A DNA stretch of 64,000 bases from RYN-124 sp033851845 (GCA_033851845.1 JAWWOH010000119.1:1-64000); one strand, 5' to 3'; numbered from the stretch's first letter, positions 25,313 through 36,455 are shown. Numbers and translations: made by a program. The notes: generated by a model not told the origin, from the letters alone.

Positions 25313-27264
25313 GTCGAGCTCCTCTCGGCAGCCACCGGCTGGCCGTTCTGGGACGTCGGGGCGTCGGGGTCGAGCGGCAGTTGCACGACCATGCGAGTGC
25401 CACGGGGGGTGTTCGGCAGCGCTTTGACGGTGCCGCCCATCTGCTGGACGAGCTCGCGCACCACCGACAGGCCGATGCCGGCCCCGCGGGTGCCGCGGGC
25501 GGCGTCGCTGTCGCCGCGGTAGAACCGGGCGAACACGCGCTCGCGGTCCTCGGCGGCGATTCCCGAGCCCTGGTCCGCGACCTCCAGCGTCGCGTGGTCA
25601 CCCTTGCGGCGTACGAGAACCTCGATCCGACTGTCCGCAGGGGAGAACTTCGCAGCGTTCGTCAGCAGGTTGGCGAGCACGCGCTCGAGGGCGCCGGCGT
25701 TCGCGAGCGCCGCGGCGGGCTCGAGTTCCGAGACGATCTCCCGGCTGCCGAGCACCGGCGCCAGCTGGGCGAGCGTCTTCTGCACGTGCTGGTCGAGGTT
25801 CATCGGCGTCGGCGGCGCGTTCAGGGCTTGCCGCTCGAGTCGGGCGAAGTCGAGCAGGTCGTCCACGAGAAGGCCGAGGCTGAGCGTGTTGCCGTGGACG
25901 CGTTCGAGGAACTCCTTGCGCTGGTCCTCGCGGAGCTGGTCCCACCGATCGCGCAGCAGCCGGATGAACCCGCTGATGGCAGTCAGCGGGGTCCGCAGCT
26001 CGTGGGAGATCGTCGACAGGAACGCGTCCTTGAGCTGATCGAGCTCCCGCAGCCGGCGCACCGATGCCTGCTCCCGCTCGAACAGCTCGACGTTGTAGGT
26101 CGCGACGGCGATCAGGTCGGACGCTGCCGACAGCGCTGCGAGCTGCGGCTGCCCGAGCGGCCGGTGCGCGCTGACCGACAGCCGCCCGATCGTGCGGCCG
26201 GCGCGCAGCAACGGGAGGCATCCGGTCACGCCCGCGGGCAGCTCGTCGACGCTCCCCGGCGAGATGTCGATCTCCTCGGCTCCGTCGCGGGCGCGGCCAC
26301 CGAGCGCGAAGACGTCGAGCAGGTGCCCGTGCTCGCCGACCAGCTGCACGCTGAAGCGGTTGAGCTCGAACTCGTCAGCCAGTCGCAGGGCGACCGCCGG
26401 CAGCACCTCCGCCAGGTCGAGGCTGCTCTGGAGGAGAGGTCCCAGCTCGGCGACGGTGCGGGTCTCTCGTTCCAGTGCTGCCGTGGACATCCGCTCCTGG
26501 GCGAGTGCCCGCTGCACGCGCACGTCCGCCAGCAAGCAGGCGAGCCCACCGAGGAGAGCGACGCCCAGCGTCCCGAGCGCGCCCCGGGACAGCGGTTCCG
26601 GGGTGCGCGCCATGTACAGCGTCCAGGGCTGGCCGGCGACCAGCACGGTACCGGCCTGTGTCCCGGGCCGCTGCTCACCGATCACGGCGTCGTCGATGCG
26701 AAGCGCGCCGGCCCTCGGCTTCGTCTCGGGGAGGCTGGCGAGCAAGCCCTTGGGTGACAGCAGCGCGACGCGCCAGCCGACGACGAGCCTGCGCCGGTCG
26801 TCGGTGCCCGCCGCCGTCACGCCGTCCGGGAGCGCGGCTGCGACGAGGGGGACCAGGCCGTCCGTCATCGGTCCGGCCTGCGGCTCGCCGGTATCCCGGG
26901 AGACGTCGAGGGCGGTTCGGGCCGCTGCCAGGATGCGCGCGGTGTCGACGCCCGCGGGCGCGCTGCGCAGCAGCGTCGTCGGAGCAGAGCCAGGCTTCGC
27001 CGACAGGCTGAGGATTGCCGGCACCTCGCTTTCGCGCAGGACCGCCAGCCCGTCCGGTGAGCCCGGGATCAGCTGCGCGATCGCCTGCGTGCGCCGCTCC
27101 AACGTGCTGAGCGCGACGTCAGCAGCGGCCGAGTCGTTCTGGTGCCGTTGGTCTTGGTCGTGCCCTGAGATGAACCACGCGAGCGCGGACCCGACCAGCA
27201 CGACGACGAGGGCCGCCGCGACGGCGGTCCCGCCGGGCCTCAGGCGCCCGCGGCCAGCTGCCAC
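25309..27264 (-). CDS. Membrane sensor histidine kinase with GAF domain
   Basis: A 651-residue kinase counted from GTG 27262-27264; an earlier in-frame start at 27306 is possible but overlaps the receiver gene more. TM1 is about residues 14-33, an extracytoplasmic region runs to about 228, and TM2 is about 231-248. A GAF-like domain spans about 269-393, followed by HisKA with H421 (TISHELRTP) and an ATPase domain with LLTNAAKFSP, DQGSGIA and GAGIGLSVV. The 5' end overlaps the receiver gene by 25 nt and the 3' end overlaps the next kinase, so all four cassette genes are translationally linked. The GAF domain may bind a small ligand, so one cassette reads both an external and an internal signal. 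Confidence 0.9.
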   Translation of the reverse strand: MAAGRGRLRPGGTAVAAALVVVLVGSALAWFISGHDQDQRHQNDSAAADVALSTLERRTQAIAQLIPGSPDGLAVLRESEVPAILSLSAKPGSAPTTLLRSAPAGVDTARILAAARTALDVSRDTGEPQAGPMTDGLVPLVAAALPDGVTAAGTDDRRRLVVGWRVALLSPKGLLASLPETKPRAGALRIDDAVIGEQRPGTQAGTVLVAGQPWTLYMARTPEPLSRGALGTLGVALLGGLACLLADVRVQRALAQERMSTAALERETRTVAELGPLLQSSLDLAEVLPAVALRLADEFELNRFSVQLVGEHGHLLDVFALGGRARDGAEEIDISPGSVDELPAGVTGCLPLLRAGRTIGRLSVSAHRPLGQPQLAALSAASDLIAVATYNVELFEREQASVRRLRELDQLKDAFLSTISHELRTPLTAISGFIRLLRDRWDQLREDQRKEFLERVHGNTLSLGLLVDDLLDFARLERQALNAPPTPMNLDQHVQKTLAQLAPVLGSREIVSELEPAAALANAGALERVLANLLTNAAKFSPADSRIEVLVRRKGDHATLEVADQGSGIAAEDRERVFARFYRGDSDAARGTRGAGIGLSVVRELVQQMGGTVKALPNTPRGTRMVVQLPLDPDAPTSQNGQPVAAERSST

Positions 27265-27608
27265 AGGGCTTCCGGGAGCCGGTCGACGTCGGTCTTGTCC
27301 ATGCACGACCGCACACCGATCGCGCTGGCCTCGGCCTTCGTCTGCGCGTCCAGGTAGGCCGAGAACAAGATGATCGACTGCTCGGGATGGTCGGCCAGGA
27401 TCCGCCGTGCCGTCTCGAGGCCGGTCATGCCGGGCATCCGGTTGTCCAGGACGACGACTCCGGGACGGTCCTGGGCGACCGCATCGAGGGCGTCGGCACC
27501 GCTGGCGGCTTCACCGGCAACGGAGAGTCCATGGTTGGCCACCTCGATCGTCATGCGCACGAGGAATCGCATGTCGCTGTCATCGTCGACGATGAGCGCG
27601 CGCAGCAT
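27240..27608 (-). CDS. Single-domain response regulator (receiver only)
   Basis: A 122-residue receiver starting at ATG 27606-27608, chosen because GGGAGG lies 7 nt upstream; a longer frame to 27665 adds 19 residues without homology. It has DDD after strand 1 (ALIVDDDSD), the phosphoacceptor Asp in VVVLDNRMPGM, the switch Ser in IILFSAYLD and the Lys in CMDKTD. No output domain. First gene of the cassette and divergent from glgP. Confidence 0.88.
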   Translation of the reverse strand: MLRALIVDDDSDMRFLVRMTIEVANHGLSVAGEAASGADALDAVAQDRPGVVVLDNRMPGMTGLETARRILADHPEQSIILFSAYLDAQTKAEASAIGVRSCMDKTDVDRLPEALWQLAAGA

Positions 27609-27675
27609 GACACGTCCTCCCTCAGTGGTCCCACCAGCCTCGCCGCTTCCGGCGTGTTCCGCCATGGCCCTTTCG

Positions 27676-27691
27676 GGTGGGTTGTCCCACC
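27676..27691. repeat. Inverted repeat between the receiver gene and glgP
   Basis: GGTGGG (27676-27681) and CCCACC (27686-27691) form a perfect 6-bp palindrome around TTGT. The 8-mer GTCCCACC recurs at 27628-27635 and 27684-27691. It lies just upstream of the presumed glgP -10 box, so an operator is possible. Confidence 0.4.
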
Positions 27692-27717
27692 TGTCGCTGT
27701 CGGCTCGGTCCGGCCGC

Positions 27718-27723
27718 TAGGGT
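27718..27723 (+). promoter_or_regulatory. Candidate -10 box for glgP
   Basis: TAGGGT predicts a transcription start near 27730, followed by GGAGG (27734-27738) and the TTG start at 27745. No clear -35 box is seen. Confidence 0.4.
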
Positions 27724-27744
27724 CCCCCTGAGCGGAGGCTGTGC

Positions 27745-30360
27745 TTGTCGCCCCGCGACGAAGGAACGGGCGCGGCGAGAGCTGCTGGAGCGAAGAAGGT
27801 CAGACAGCCCGTGAGAGCGCTACGACGGTTCACCGTCCGATTGGCCCTGCCGCAGGCCCTCGCCCCGCTGGGCGAGCTGGTGATGAACCTGCGCTGGTCC
27901 TGGCACCACCCGTCCCTGGACCTGTTCGCCTCGGTCGACCCCGAGACGTGGGCCGCAGTGAAGCAGGACCCCGTGCAGCTGCTGGGCGAGGTCAGCCCCG
28001 AGCGGTTGGCGGAGCTGGCAGCCGACCCCGACTTCCTCGCCAGGCTGCAGGCGGTGCACGACGACCTGCGGGAGTACCTGAGCACGCCGAAGTGGTATCA
28101 GTCCCTGACCGACGCGCCGGCCTCGATCGCCTACTTCTCGCCGGAGTTCGGCATCACCGAGGTGCTGCCGCAGTACTCCGGCGGTCTGGGCATCCTCGCG
28201 GGCGACCACCTCAAGGCGGCGTCGGATCTCGGCGTACCGATCCTCGGTGTGGGCCTGCTCTACCGAGCCGGCTACTTCAAGCAGTCACTCAACGCCGAAG
28301 GGTGGCAGCAGGAGCGCTACCCGCCGATCGACCCGCACGGCCTGCCGCTGACGTTGCTGCTCGACGCGGCGGGCGCGCCGTTGAAGATCACCGTCGGCTT
28401 CCCGCAGGGCCGCACGCTCTATGCGCAGGTCTGGAAGGCGCAGGTCGGTCGCGTGCCGTTGCTTCTCCTCGATTCCGACGTCGAGGAGAACGCGCCGGCC
28501 GAGCGGGAGGTCACCGACCGGCTGTACGGCGGCGGCAGCGACCATCGGCTGCACCAGGAGATGCTGCTCGGCATCGGTGGTGTGCGGGCCATCCGCGCCT
28601 ACACGGCGCTGACCGGCGACCCGGCGCCCGAGGTGTTCCACACCAATGAGGGGCATGCCGGCTTCCTCGGACTCGAGCGGATCCGCGAGCTGACCGAGAT
28701 CGGGCTGACCTACGACGAGGCGCGCGAGGCGGTGCGCGCCGGCACGGTCTTCACGACCCACACGCCCGTTCCCGCCGGGATCGACCGCTTCCCGCGTGAG
28801 CTGATCGCCAACTACTTCGGCGGCGACAACGGCGTGGCAGGCGTGCCGGTCGATCGCATCCTCGAGCTCGGCGCGGAGGACGACCCGACGGTTTTCAACA
28901 TGGCGCACATGGGGCTGCGGATGGCCCAGCGCCGCAACGGCGTCGCGAAGCTGCACGGGGTCGTCAGCCGGCAGATGTTCAGCGACCTGTGGCGCGGGTT
29001 CGACCCGTCCGAGGTGCCGATCACGTCGGTCACCAACGGGGTGCATGCGCCGACGTGGGTATCGCGTGAGGTGTTCGAGCTGGCCGAGCGCGAGATCGGC
29101 AACACCCTCACGACAGAGGCGCACGGCTGGGAGGAGATCGCGAAGGTCCCGGCGACCGCCATCTGGGACACCCGCGGGGTGCTGCGGGCCCGGCTGGTGG
29201 AAGAGGTGCGGCGGCGCGTGCGCGACTCGTGGCTGCTGCGGGGCGCGACGTCGGCGGAGCTCGGCTGGACCGACACGATCTTCGACTCCGAGGTCCTCAC
29301 GATCGGCTTCGCCCGACGCGTTCCGTCGTACAAGCGCCTGACCTTGATGCTGCGCCATCCGGATCGTCTTCGCGCCCTGCTGCTCGACCCGGATCGCCCC
29401 GTGCAGTTCGTCATCGCCGGAAAGGCTCACCCGGCCGACGACGGGGGCAAAGAGCTGGTGCAGCAGATCGTGCGCTTCGCCGACGGCGAGGACGTACGGC
29501 GCCGGATCGCGTTCCTGCCCGACTACGACATCGGGATGGCGCGCTACCTGTACGGCGGCTGCGACGTCTGGCTGAACAACCCGCTGCGCCCGCTCGAGGC
29601 CTGCGGAACGTCGGGCATGAAGAGCGCGCTGAACGGCGGTCTCAACCTGTCGATCCGCGACGGCTGGTGGGACGAGATGTACGACGGCGAGAACGGCTGG
29701 GCCATTCCGACTGCGGACGGCGTCGACGACCCCGATCGGCGCGACGACCTCGAGGCGACGGCGCTGTACGAGCTGATCGAGAAGCAGGTGCGCACCCGCT
29801 TCTACGACATCGACAGCTCGGGCGTGCCGCAGCGCTGGGTCGACATGGTGCGGCACACGCTGCAGTCGCTCGGCCCCAAGGTGCTGGCGTCGCGGATGGT
29901 GCGCGACTACGTGCACGAGCTGTACACCCCCGCGGCGCGGGCGTCTCGCGAGCTGGCGGCGTCGTCGTTCACCGCGGCGCGCCAGGTGGCGCAGTGGCGC
30001 AGCGAGGTGCAGTCGCGTTGGAGCGACGTCCGCGTCGTGCACGTCGAGGCCGGTGGTGTCGGCGACGCGCCGCAGGTCGGTGCGAAGCTAGAGGTCCGCG
30101 CGCTGATCGACCTCGGCGGGCTGGCACCGTCCGATGTCACCGTGCAGGCGGCGTACGGGCGGGTCGACGAGAGCGACCAGCTGCGCGCGCCGACGACGGT
30201 CGTGCTGACGCCGGGGGAGCAGGGCGAGGACGGGCTGATCCGCTACTGGGGCGACGTGCCGCTCGAGCGGGCCGGCTCGTTCGGCTACACGGTGCGGGTG
30301 CTCCCGCACTCCGACCGGCTCCCCTCCGACGCCGACCTCGGCCTGATGACCACCGCCTGA
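27745..30360 (+). CDS. glgP: Glycogen/alpha-glucan phosphorylase
   Basis: An 871-residue GT35 phosphorylase that releases glucose-1-phosphate from alpha-1,4-glucan. It belongs to the actinobacterial type that begins RRFTVR...LVMNLRWSWH. The catalytic-site stretch TNEGHAGFL and the PLP Lys in EACGTSGMKSALNG are intact. TTG 27745 is chosen for the GGAGG 6 nt upstream and the -10 box before it; GTG 27811 would start where family homology begins and would give 849 residues. It is divergent from the signalling cassette and the glgE operon and opposes their product, so the divergent region is a likely control point between synthesis and breakdown. Confidence 0.95.
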   Translation: MSPRDEGTGAARAAGAKKVRQPVRALRRFTVRLALPQALAPLGELVMNLRWSWHHPSLDLFASVDPETWAAVKQDPVQLLGEVSPERLAELAADPDFLARLQAVHDDLREYLSTPKWYQSLTDAPASIAYFSPEFGITEVLPQYSGGLGILAGDHLKAASDLGVPILGVGLLYRAGYFKQSLNAEGWQQERYPPIDPHGLPLTLLLDAAGAPLKITVGFPQGRTLYAQVWKAQVGRVPLLLLDSDVEENAPAEREVTDRLYGGGSDHRLHQEMLLGIGGVRAIRAYTALTGDPAPEVFHTNEGHAGFLGLERIRELTEIGLTYDEAREAVRAGTVFTTHTPVPAGIDRFPRELIANYFGGDNGVAGVPVDRILELGAEDDPTVFNMAHMGLRMAQRRNGVAKLHGVVSRQMFSDLWRGFDPSEVPITSVTNGVHAPTWVSREVFELAEREIGNTLTTEAHGWEEIAKVPATAIWDTRGVLRARLVEEVRRRVRDSWLLRGATSAELGWTDTIFDSEVLTIGFARRVPSYKRLTLMLRHPDRLRALLLDPDRPVQFVIAGKAHPADDGGKELVQQIVRFADGEDVRRRIAFLPDYDIGMARYLYGGCDVWLNNPLRPLEACGTSGMKSALNGGLNLSIRDGWWDEMYDGENGWAIPTADGVDDPDRRDDLEATALYELIEKQVRTRFYDIDSSGVPQRWVDMVRHTLQSLGPKVLASRMVRDYVHELYTPAARASRELAASSFTAARQVAQWRSEVQSRWSDVRVVHVEAGGVGDAPQVGAKLEVRALIDLGGLAPSDVTVQAAYGRVDESDQLRAPTTVVLTPGEQGEDGLIRYWGDVPLERAGSFGYTVRVLPHSDRLPSDADLGLMTTA

Positions 30361-30374
30361 CCTCCCCCCTCTGC

Positions 30375-30388
30375 CGATGATCCCTTGA

Positions 30389-30394
<6 letters not shown>
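30375..30394. terminator. Small hairpin between convergent glgP and glgX
   Basis: CGATGATC and GATCATCG form a perfect 8-bp stem around CCTT, overlapping the glgX stop codon and 15 bases past the glgP stop. It is symmetrical, so it could act in both directions. There is no long T-run, so efficiency as an intrinsic terminator is uncertain. Confidence 0.4.
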
Positions 30395-32511
<2,117 letters not shown>

Positions 32512-32515
<4 letters not shown>

Positions 32516-33432
32516 CGGCGCATTCTGTCGGCCGGCGCGTCGTCGTGCTCGGGACGCCTGGCCGCTGACCTGCGTTCCGGTGGGATGAGGTCAGCGAGCG
32601 TGGCACCCTTGGGAAGTACGACGGCCTGCCCGCGCTGCTTGCGCTCGAGCATGCTGTGCACGACCAGCGCGTTGCGGAGCAGTGTCGCGAACTCCTCCGG
32701 TTCGGTGAGCAGCCAGCCGTGCCGGCCGCCGATCACCTCGGCCGGCAGCGATGTCACGACGTCGGCGAGCGCGCCCGGCGCGACGACCCGGTCGCGGTCG
32801 GCCCAGATGAACAGCACCGGCAGGCCCGCCGCTACGAGCGCCTCGACCTGACCCGCGAGCGACGCGGTCAGCGCAAGCCGGGCCGACAGCGCCATCGCGG
32901 CCGGCCGGCGTACCCAGTTCGGCAGGTAGTCCCGAAGCAGCGACGGGGCCGCCCGCAGCAACCCGCTGCCGTTCAGCTCGCCGACCGTCCCCACGGCCCA
33001 GCGCAGCCAGGAGGTGTCGGCCAGCCCGGACCACTTGCCGGGGGCGCCCCCGACGGTGTTGACGAGCGTCAGTGACCGCACCCGTTCGGGCCGGTCCGTC
33101 GCCAGCTGGATGGCGACGCCACCGCCGAACGAGTGACCCGCGACGAACACCGGGTGCTCGACGCCGAGAACGTCGAGCAGCCGTCCCATGCGACGGGCGT
33201 ACTCGTGCAGTGACACCTGTGACCAGCCGAGCCCGTCGCTGCCGCCGAATCCGGGCAGGCACGGGGCGATGACCTGCACGCCGGCGGCGGTCAGCCGCGT
33301 GATGCCGTCGGCGTACGCGCGTGGCGTCAGCCCCCAGCCGTGCAGGAACAGCAGCGGGTCGCCGCGGCCGGCCTCCATCACGCGGACAGTGGCGCCGTCG
33401 ACGTCGACATCGCGCCAGGTCGGCGTGCTCAA
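32512..33432 (-). CDS. Alpha/beta hydrolase
   Basis: A 306-residue hydrolase with the oxyanion motif LFLHGWG, nucleophile elbow VAGHSFGGG (Ser near residue 100), the Asp region LFIWADRDRVV and His in GGRHGWLL. A C-terminal basic tail (PPERRSAARRPEHDD) follows the fold. The TTG start (33430-33432) overlaps the stop of the acidic protein gene (TTGA). Broad family; esterase, lactonase or epoxide-hydrolase activity cannot be told apart here. No signal peptide. Confidence 0.85.
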
Positions 33433-34058
33433 GCGGGATGCCCCGGCCCGGTGGCGGCATGCAGCCCGGCATGCCGGTCCGCGAGCGCCTCGTGCTCGTG
33501 CGGTGCGTCGGCAACGCCATGCCGCAGGACGAGGTGACCGAGCAGCTTCTCCTCGTCGGCGAGCAGGTCCGACCAGTTCTCGACGAGGTCGGCCGCGGCG
33601 ACGAGGGCCTCCAGCCGGGTCCGGATCGGCAGCAGGAGCAGCTCGCGCTCGAGCAACGAGACGAGCTCCTCGGGCAGCACGGCGGTGAGGTCCTCGTCGT
33701 CGTCCGCCGTGATCAGGTCCACCGGCAGATCGTCGTCGCGGCCGAGCCCGGTCAGGTCGAGCTCCGCGTCGTCGTCCGCGAACTCCGCCTCGATCTCGTC
33801 GAGCGACATCCCGGCCTCCGCCGCCCAGCGTCGCTCCTCCTCGACGTCGACGTCGTCAGGGAGAGCCGCGAAGAACGCGTCCTGCCATCGCTCGACCAGC
33901 TCGCGGACCGCATCGCAGCGCTCCAACGCGCCGCCCACGTCACCGTCGACCGGCCGCAGCACTGCGTCCTGGAGCGCCCGTGCCGCATCGGGCGGCAGGT
34001 CGTCGAGCGGATCGGCCGACGAGACGGTGTGCACCACACCGCGCGAGTCACGGAACAC
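33429..34058 (-). CDS. Hypothetical acidic protein
   Basis: A 209-residue, strongly acidic protein (many Asp/Glu, for example the stretches DDVDVEEER and TADDDED), mostly helical by composition, with Leu-rich segments late in the sequence (LVSLLERELLLLPIRTRL). No family recognised and no membrane segment. GTG 34056-34058 lies one base from the transcription start expected from minus-strand TAGTGT (34066-34071). First gene of the operon that continues with an alpha/beta hydrolase and glgX. Confidence 0.72.
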   Translation of the reverse strand: MFRDSRGVVHTVSSADPLDDLPPDAARALQDAVLRPVDGDVGGALERCDAVRELVERWQDAFFAALPDDVDVEEERRWAAEAGMSLDEIEAEFADDDAELDLTGLGRDDDLPVDLITADDDEDLTAVLPEELVSLLERELLLLPIRTRLEALVAAADLVENWSDLLADEEKLLGHLVLRHGVADAPHEHEALADRHAGLHAATGPGHPA

Positions 34059-34065
34059 ACCGCCG

Positions 34066-34075
34066 ACACTAGGGT
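34066..34075. promoter_or_regulatory. Overlapping divergent -10 boxes
   Basis: Minus-strand TAGTGT (34066-34071) serves the acidic-protein/hydrolase/glgX operon and predicts a near-leaderless start. Plus-strand TAGGGT (34070-34075) serves the enoyl-CoA hydratase gene with +1 near 34082. They share two base pairs, so polymerase can occupy only one at a time. Confidence 0.45.
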
Positions 34076-34122
34076 GCGCGCAGGTGGATCAGGGCCAGGC
34101 AGTGTCAGCTATGGAGGCAGAC

Positions 34123-34902
34123 GTGGGCGAGTTCGTGCGGCTCGAGGTCGACGGCGCGGTTGGCACAATCCGGCTGGACCGGCCGAAGATGAACGCGCTG
34201 AACGCCCAGGTGCAGGAGGAGATCCGGGCCTGCGCGATCGAGGCGACGGCACGCCAGGACATCCGCGCCGTCATCCTGTACGGCGGCGAGCGGGTCTTCG
34301 CTGCCGGCGCCGACATCAAAGAGATGAAGGACATGTCGTACGCCGACATGCTGGGCCGCGCGGGCAACCTGCAGGACTGCTTCCAGACGGTCGCGCGCAT
34401 CCCGAAGCCGGTGATCGCGGCCATCAACGGCTATGCCCTGGGGGGCGGGTGCGAGCTGTCGATGTGCGCCGACTTCCGGGTCGCCGCCGACAACGCCAAG
34501 CTCGGCCAGCCGGAGATCCTGCTGGGCGTCATCCCGGGTGCCGGCGGCACCCAGCGGCTCACCCGGCTCGTCGGTCCGGCCAAGGCCAAGGACATCGTCT
34601 TCACCGGGCGGTTCGTCGATGCGGCAGAGGCGCTGGCGATCGGCCTCGCCGACGTCGTGGTGCCGGCCGCGGAGGTCTACGACAAGGCGCGTGAGATGGC
34701 CTCGGCGTACAGCGAGGCTGCCGCCATCGCGTTGCGCGCGGCGAAGAAGGCCGTCGACGAGGGGCTCGAGATGGACCTCGACGCCGCGCTGCGGCTGGAG
34801 TCGACGCTGTTCGCGGGGCTGTTCGCCACCGAGGACCGCAGCATCGGCATGGAGTCGTTCGTCGAGAACGGCCCCGGCAAGGCGAAGTTCCTCGGCCGGT
34901 GA
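34123..34902 (+). CDS. Enoyl-CoA hydratase/isomerase (crotonase)
   Basis: A 259-residue crotonase-family enzyme that hydrates trans-2-enoyl-CoA. Both catalytic Glu are present: E111 (LGGGCELSMCADF) and E131 (LGQPEILLGVIPGAGGTQR), the pattern of true hydratases. The oxyanion Gly region is AGADIKEM. GTG 34123 is chosen because GGAGG (34113-34117) lies 5 nt upstream; ATG 34111 has no ribosome site. The stop overlaps the start of the acetyltransferase gene. Close to etfBA, which accepts electrons from acyl-CoA dehydrogenases, it fits beta-oxidation. Confidence 0.92.
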   Translation: MGEFVRLEVDGAVGTIRLDRPKMNALNAQVQEEIRACAIEATARQDIRAVILYGGERVFAAGADIKEMKDMSYADMLGRAGNLQDCFQTVARIPKPVIAAINGYALGGGCELSMCADFRVAADNAKLGQPEILLGVIPGAGGTQRLTRLVGPAKAKDIVFTGRFVDAAEALAIGLADVVVPAAEVYDKAREMASAYSEAAAIALRAAKKAVDEGLEMDLDAALRLESTLFAGLFATEDRSIGMESFVENGPGKAKFLGR

Positions 34903-35501
34903 CCGGCGTCGCCCACCTCGAGCGCGCTCGCATCGATGACGCAGCGGTGGTCCTGGCGCGCGCCTTCCACCCCGACCCCGGGATGGTCTTCATCTTCGCC
35001 GAGGACCGTCGACTGGACCGCTCGGAGGCCTTCTTCCGGGTGATGGTCCGCGCGGTCAGCCAAGCCGGCGTGGCGGTGGCGACCCCGGGCCTCGAGTCGA
35101 TCGGGTTGCTCGTGCCGCCGTCCGCGCAGACGGCGGAGGCAGTCGGCGCCGCCGGCATGGCCGACTTCATGGCGTCGCTGCTGCCGGCCGAGGCGGAGCG
35201 GTTCGGGCGCCTGGTGTCGACGCTCGGCGGCGAGCACGACCGGGTGATGACGGAGCCGCACTGGCAGCTGGCGTTCCTCGGGACAGAGCCGAGTGCCCAG
35301 GGGAGGGGCTTCGGTGTCGCCGTCGTCGACGACGTCGTCGCGCGCGCGGACCGTGACGGCGTACCCGCCTTTCTCGACACGTTGACGTCCGAGAACGCGG
35401 CGTTCTACGGACGGCACGGCTTCACGGCGGTCAGCGAGCTCGACATCCCCGACAGCGACGTGCATGCCTGGGCGATGCGGCACGAGCCGAGCGTGTCGTA
35501 G
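34899..35501 (+). CDS. GNAT-family N-acetyltransferase
   Basis: A 200-residue acetyltransferase. The acetyl-CoA pyrophosphate loop appears as PSAQGRGFGVAVVDDVV, preceded by the strand HWQLAFLGTEP and followed by AFLDTLTSENAAFYGRHGF, typical of motif B. The GTG start overlaps the hydratase stop (GTGA), so it is co-translated. Substrate not readable. The N-terminal half (ARIDDAAVVLARAF) matches the usual GNAT opening. Confidence 0.87.
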   Translation: MTGVAHLERARIDDAAVVLARAFHPDPGMVFIFAEDRRLDRSEAFFRVMVRAVSQAGVAVATPGLESIGLLVPPSAQTAEAVGAAGMADFMASLLPAEAERFGRLVSTLGGEHDRVMTEPHWQLAFLGTEPSAQGRGFGVAVVDDVVARADRDGVPAFLDTLTSENAAFYGRHGFTAVSELDIPDSDVHAWAMRHEPSVS

Positions 35502-35528
35502 GTCACGTCCCGACGTGCTTGCTGCAGT

Positions 35529-35557
35529 TTGCAGCCCTGCTACCGCCGGGTAACAAT
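35529..35557 (+). promoter_or_regulatory. Candidate promoter of etfBA
   Basis: TTGCAG (35529-35534) and AACAAT (35552-35557) are 17 bp apart in the 174-bp gap before etfB. Predicted +1 is near 35564, giving a roughly 110-nt leader. The rest of the gap (35565-35675) is GC-rich without an obvious structure of note. Confidence 0.35.
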
Positions 35558-35675
35558 GGCCCGCGAGGGCGGTGACGAGGGCGCGGGCCGCCCGCGTTAG
35601 CGTGATCGCCACCGTCGAAACGCGCGCGGATCACCGCGCCAACTGCAGTCTGCCTACGGAGGTCGGCGCCCGAGC

Positions 35676-36455
35676 ATGAACATCGTCGTACTGGTGAAGC
35701 AGGTCCCCGACACATGGGCCGAGCGCAAGCTCAAGGCAGACGACAAGACCCTCGACCGAGCGTCCGTCGACGTCGTGATGAACGAGATCGACGAGTACGC
35801 CGTGGAGGAGGCGCTCAAGCTCAAGGAGGCCGGCGGCGGCGAGGTCACCATCCTCACGATGGGGCCCGAGCGCGCGGTCGAGACGATCCGCAAGGCCCTG
35901 TCGATGGGTGCCGACAAGGCCGTTCACCTCGTCGACGACGCGCTCGCCGGCAGCGACGCCGTGCAGACGTCGTACGCGATCGCCAAGGTCCTCGACACGC
36001 TCGAGTACGACCTGCTCATCTGCGGCTCGGAGGCCACCGACTCGCGCATGTCGGTCATGGCGGCGCTGCTCGCGGAGCGCACCGGCAAGCCGCAGCTGTC
36101 CGGCGCCCGCAAGGTCACCGTCGATGGCGGCAACGTGAAGATCGAGCGGCAGACCGACAACGGCTACGACGTCGTCGAGGCGCCGCTGCCCGCGATCCTG
36201 TCGGTCGTCGAGAAGATCAACGAGCCGCGCTACCCGTCGTTCAAGGGGATCATGGCGGCCAAGAGCAAGCCGCTCACGACCCTGACCATCGCCGACGCCG
36301 GGATCGAGGCCGACAAGGTCGGCCTCGCCAACGCGCCGTCGCAGGTCGTGGAGTTCGCGAACAAGCCGCCGCGGCAGGCGGGCCAGATCGTCAAGGACGA
36401 GGGTGACGGCGGCGCCAAGGTCGCCGAGTTCCTCGCGTCGCAGAAGATCATCTGA
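35676..36455 (+). CDS. etfB: Electron transfer flavoprotein beta subunit
   Basis: A 259-residue ETF beta subunit that binds AMP and, with EtfA, passes electrons from acyl-CoA dehydrogenases to ETF:quinone oxidoreductase. It begins NIVVLVKQVPDTW and carries the family segments MNEIDEYAVEEAL, LTMGPERAVETIRKALSMGAD and the recognition-loop-like PLPAILSVVEKINEPRYPSFKGIMAAK. ATG start with AGGAG-like GGAGG (35658-35662) upstream. etfA follows 13 bp downstream. Confidence 0.95.
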   Translation: MNIVVLVKQVPDTWAERKLKADDKTLDRASVDVVMNEIDEYAVEEALKLKEAGGGEVTILTMGPERAVETIRKALSMGADKAVHLVDDALAGSDAVQTSYAIAKVLDTLEYDLLICGSEATDSRMSVMAALLAERTGKPQLSGARKVTVDGGNVKIERQTDNGYDVVEAPLPAILSVVEKINEPRYPSFKGIMAAKSKPLTTLTIADAGIEADKVGLANAPSQVVEFANKPPRQAGQIVKDEGDGGAKVAEFLASQKII

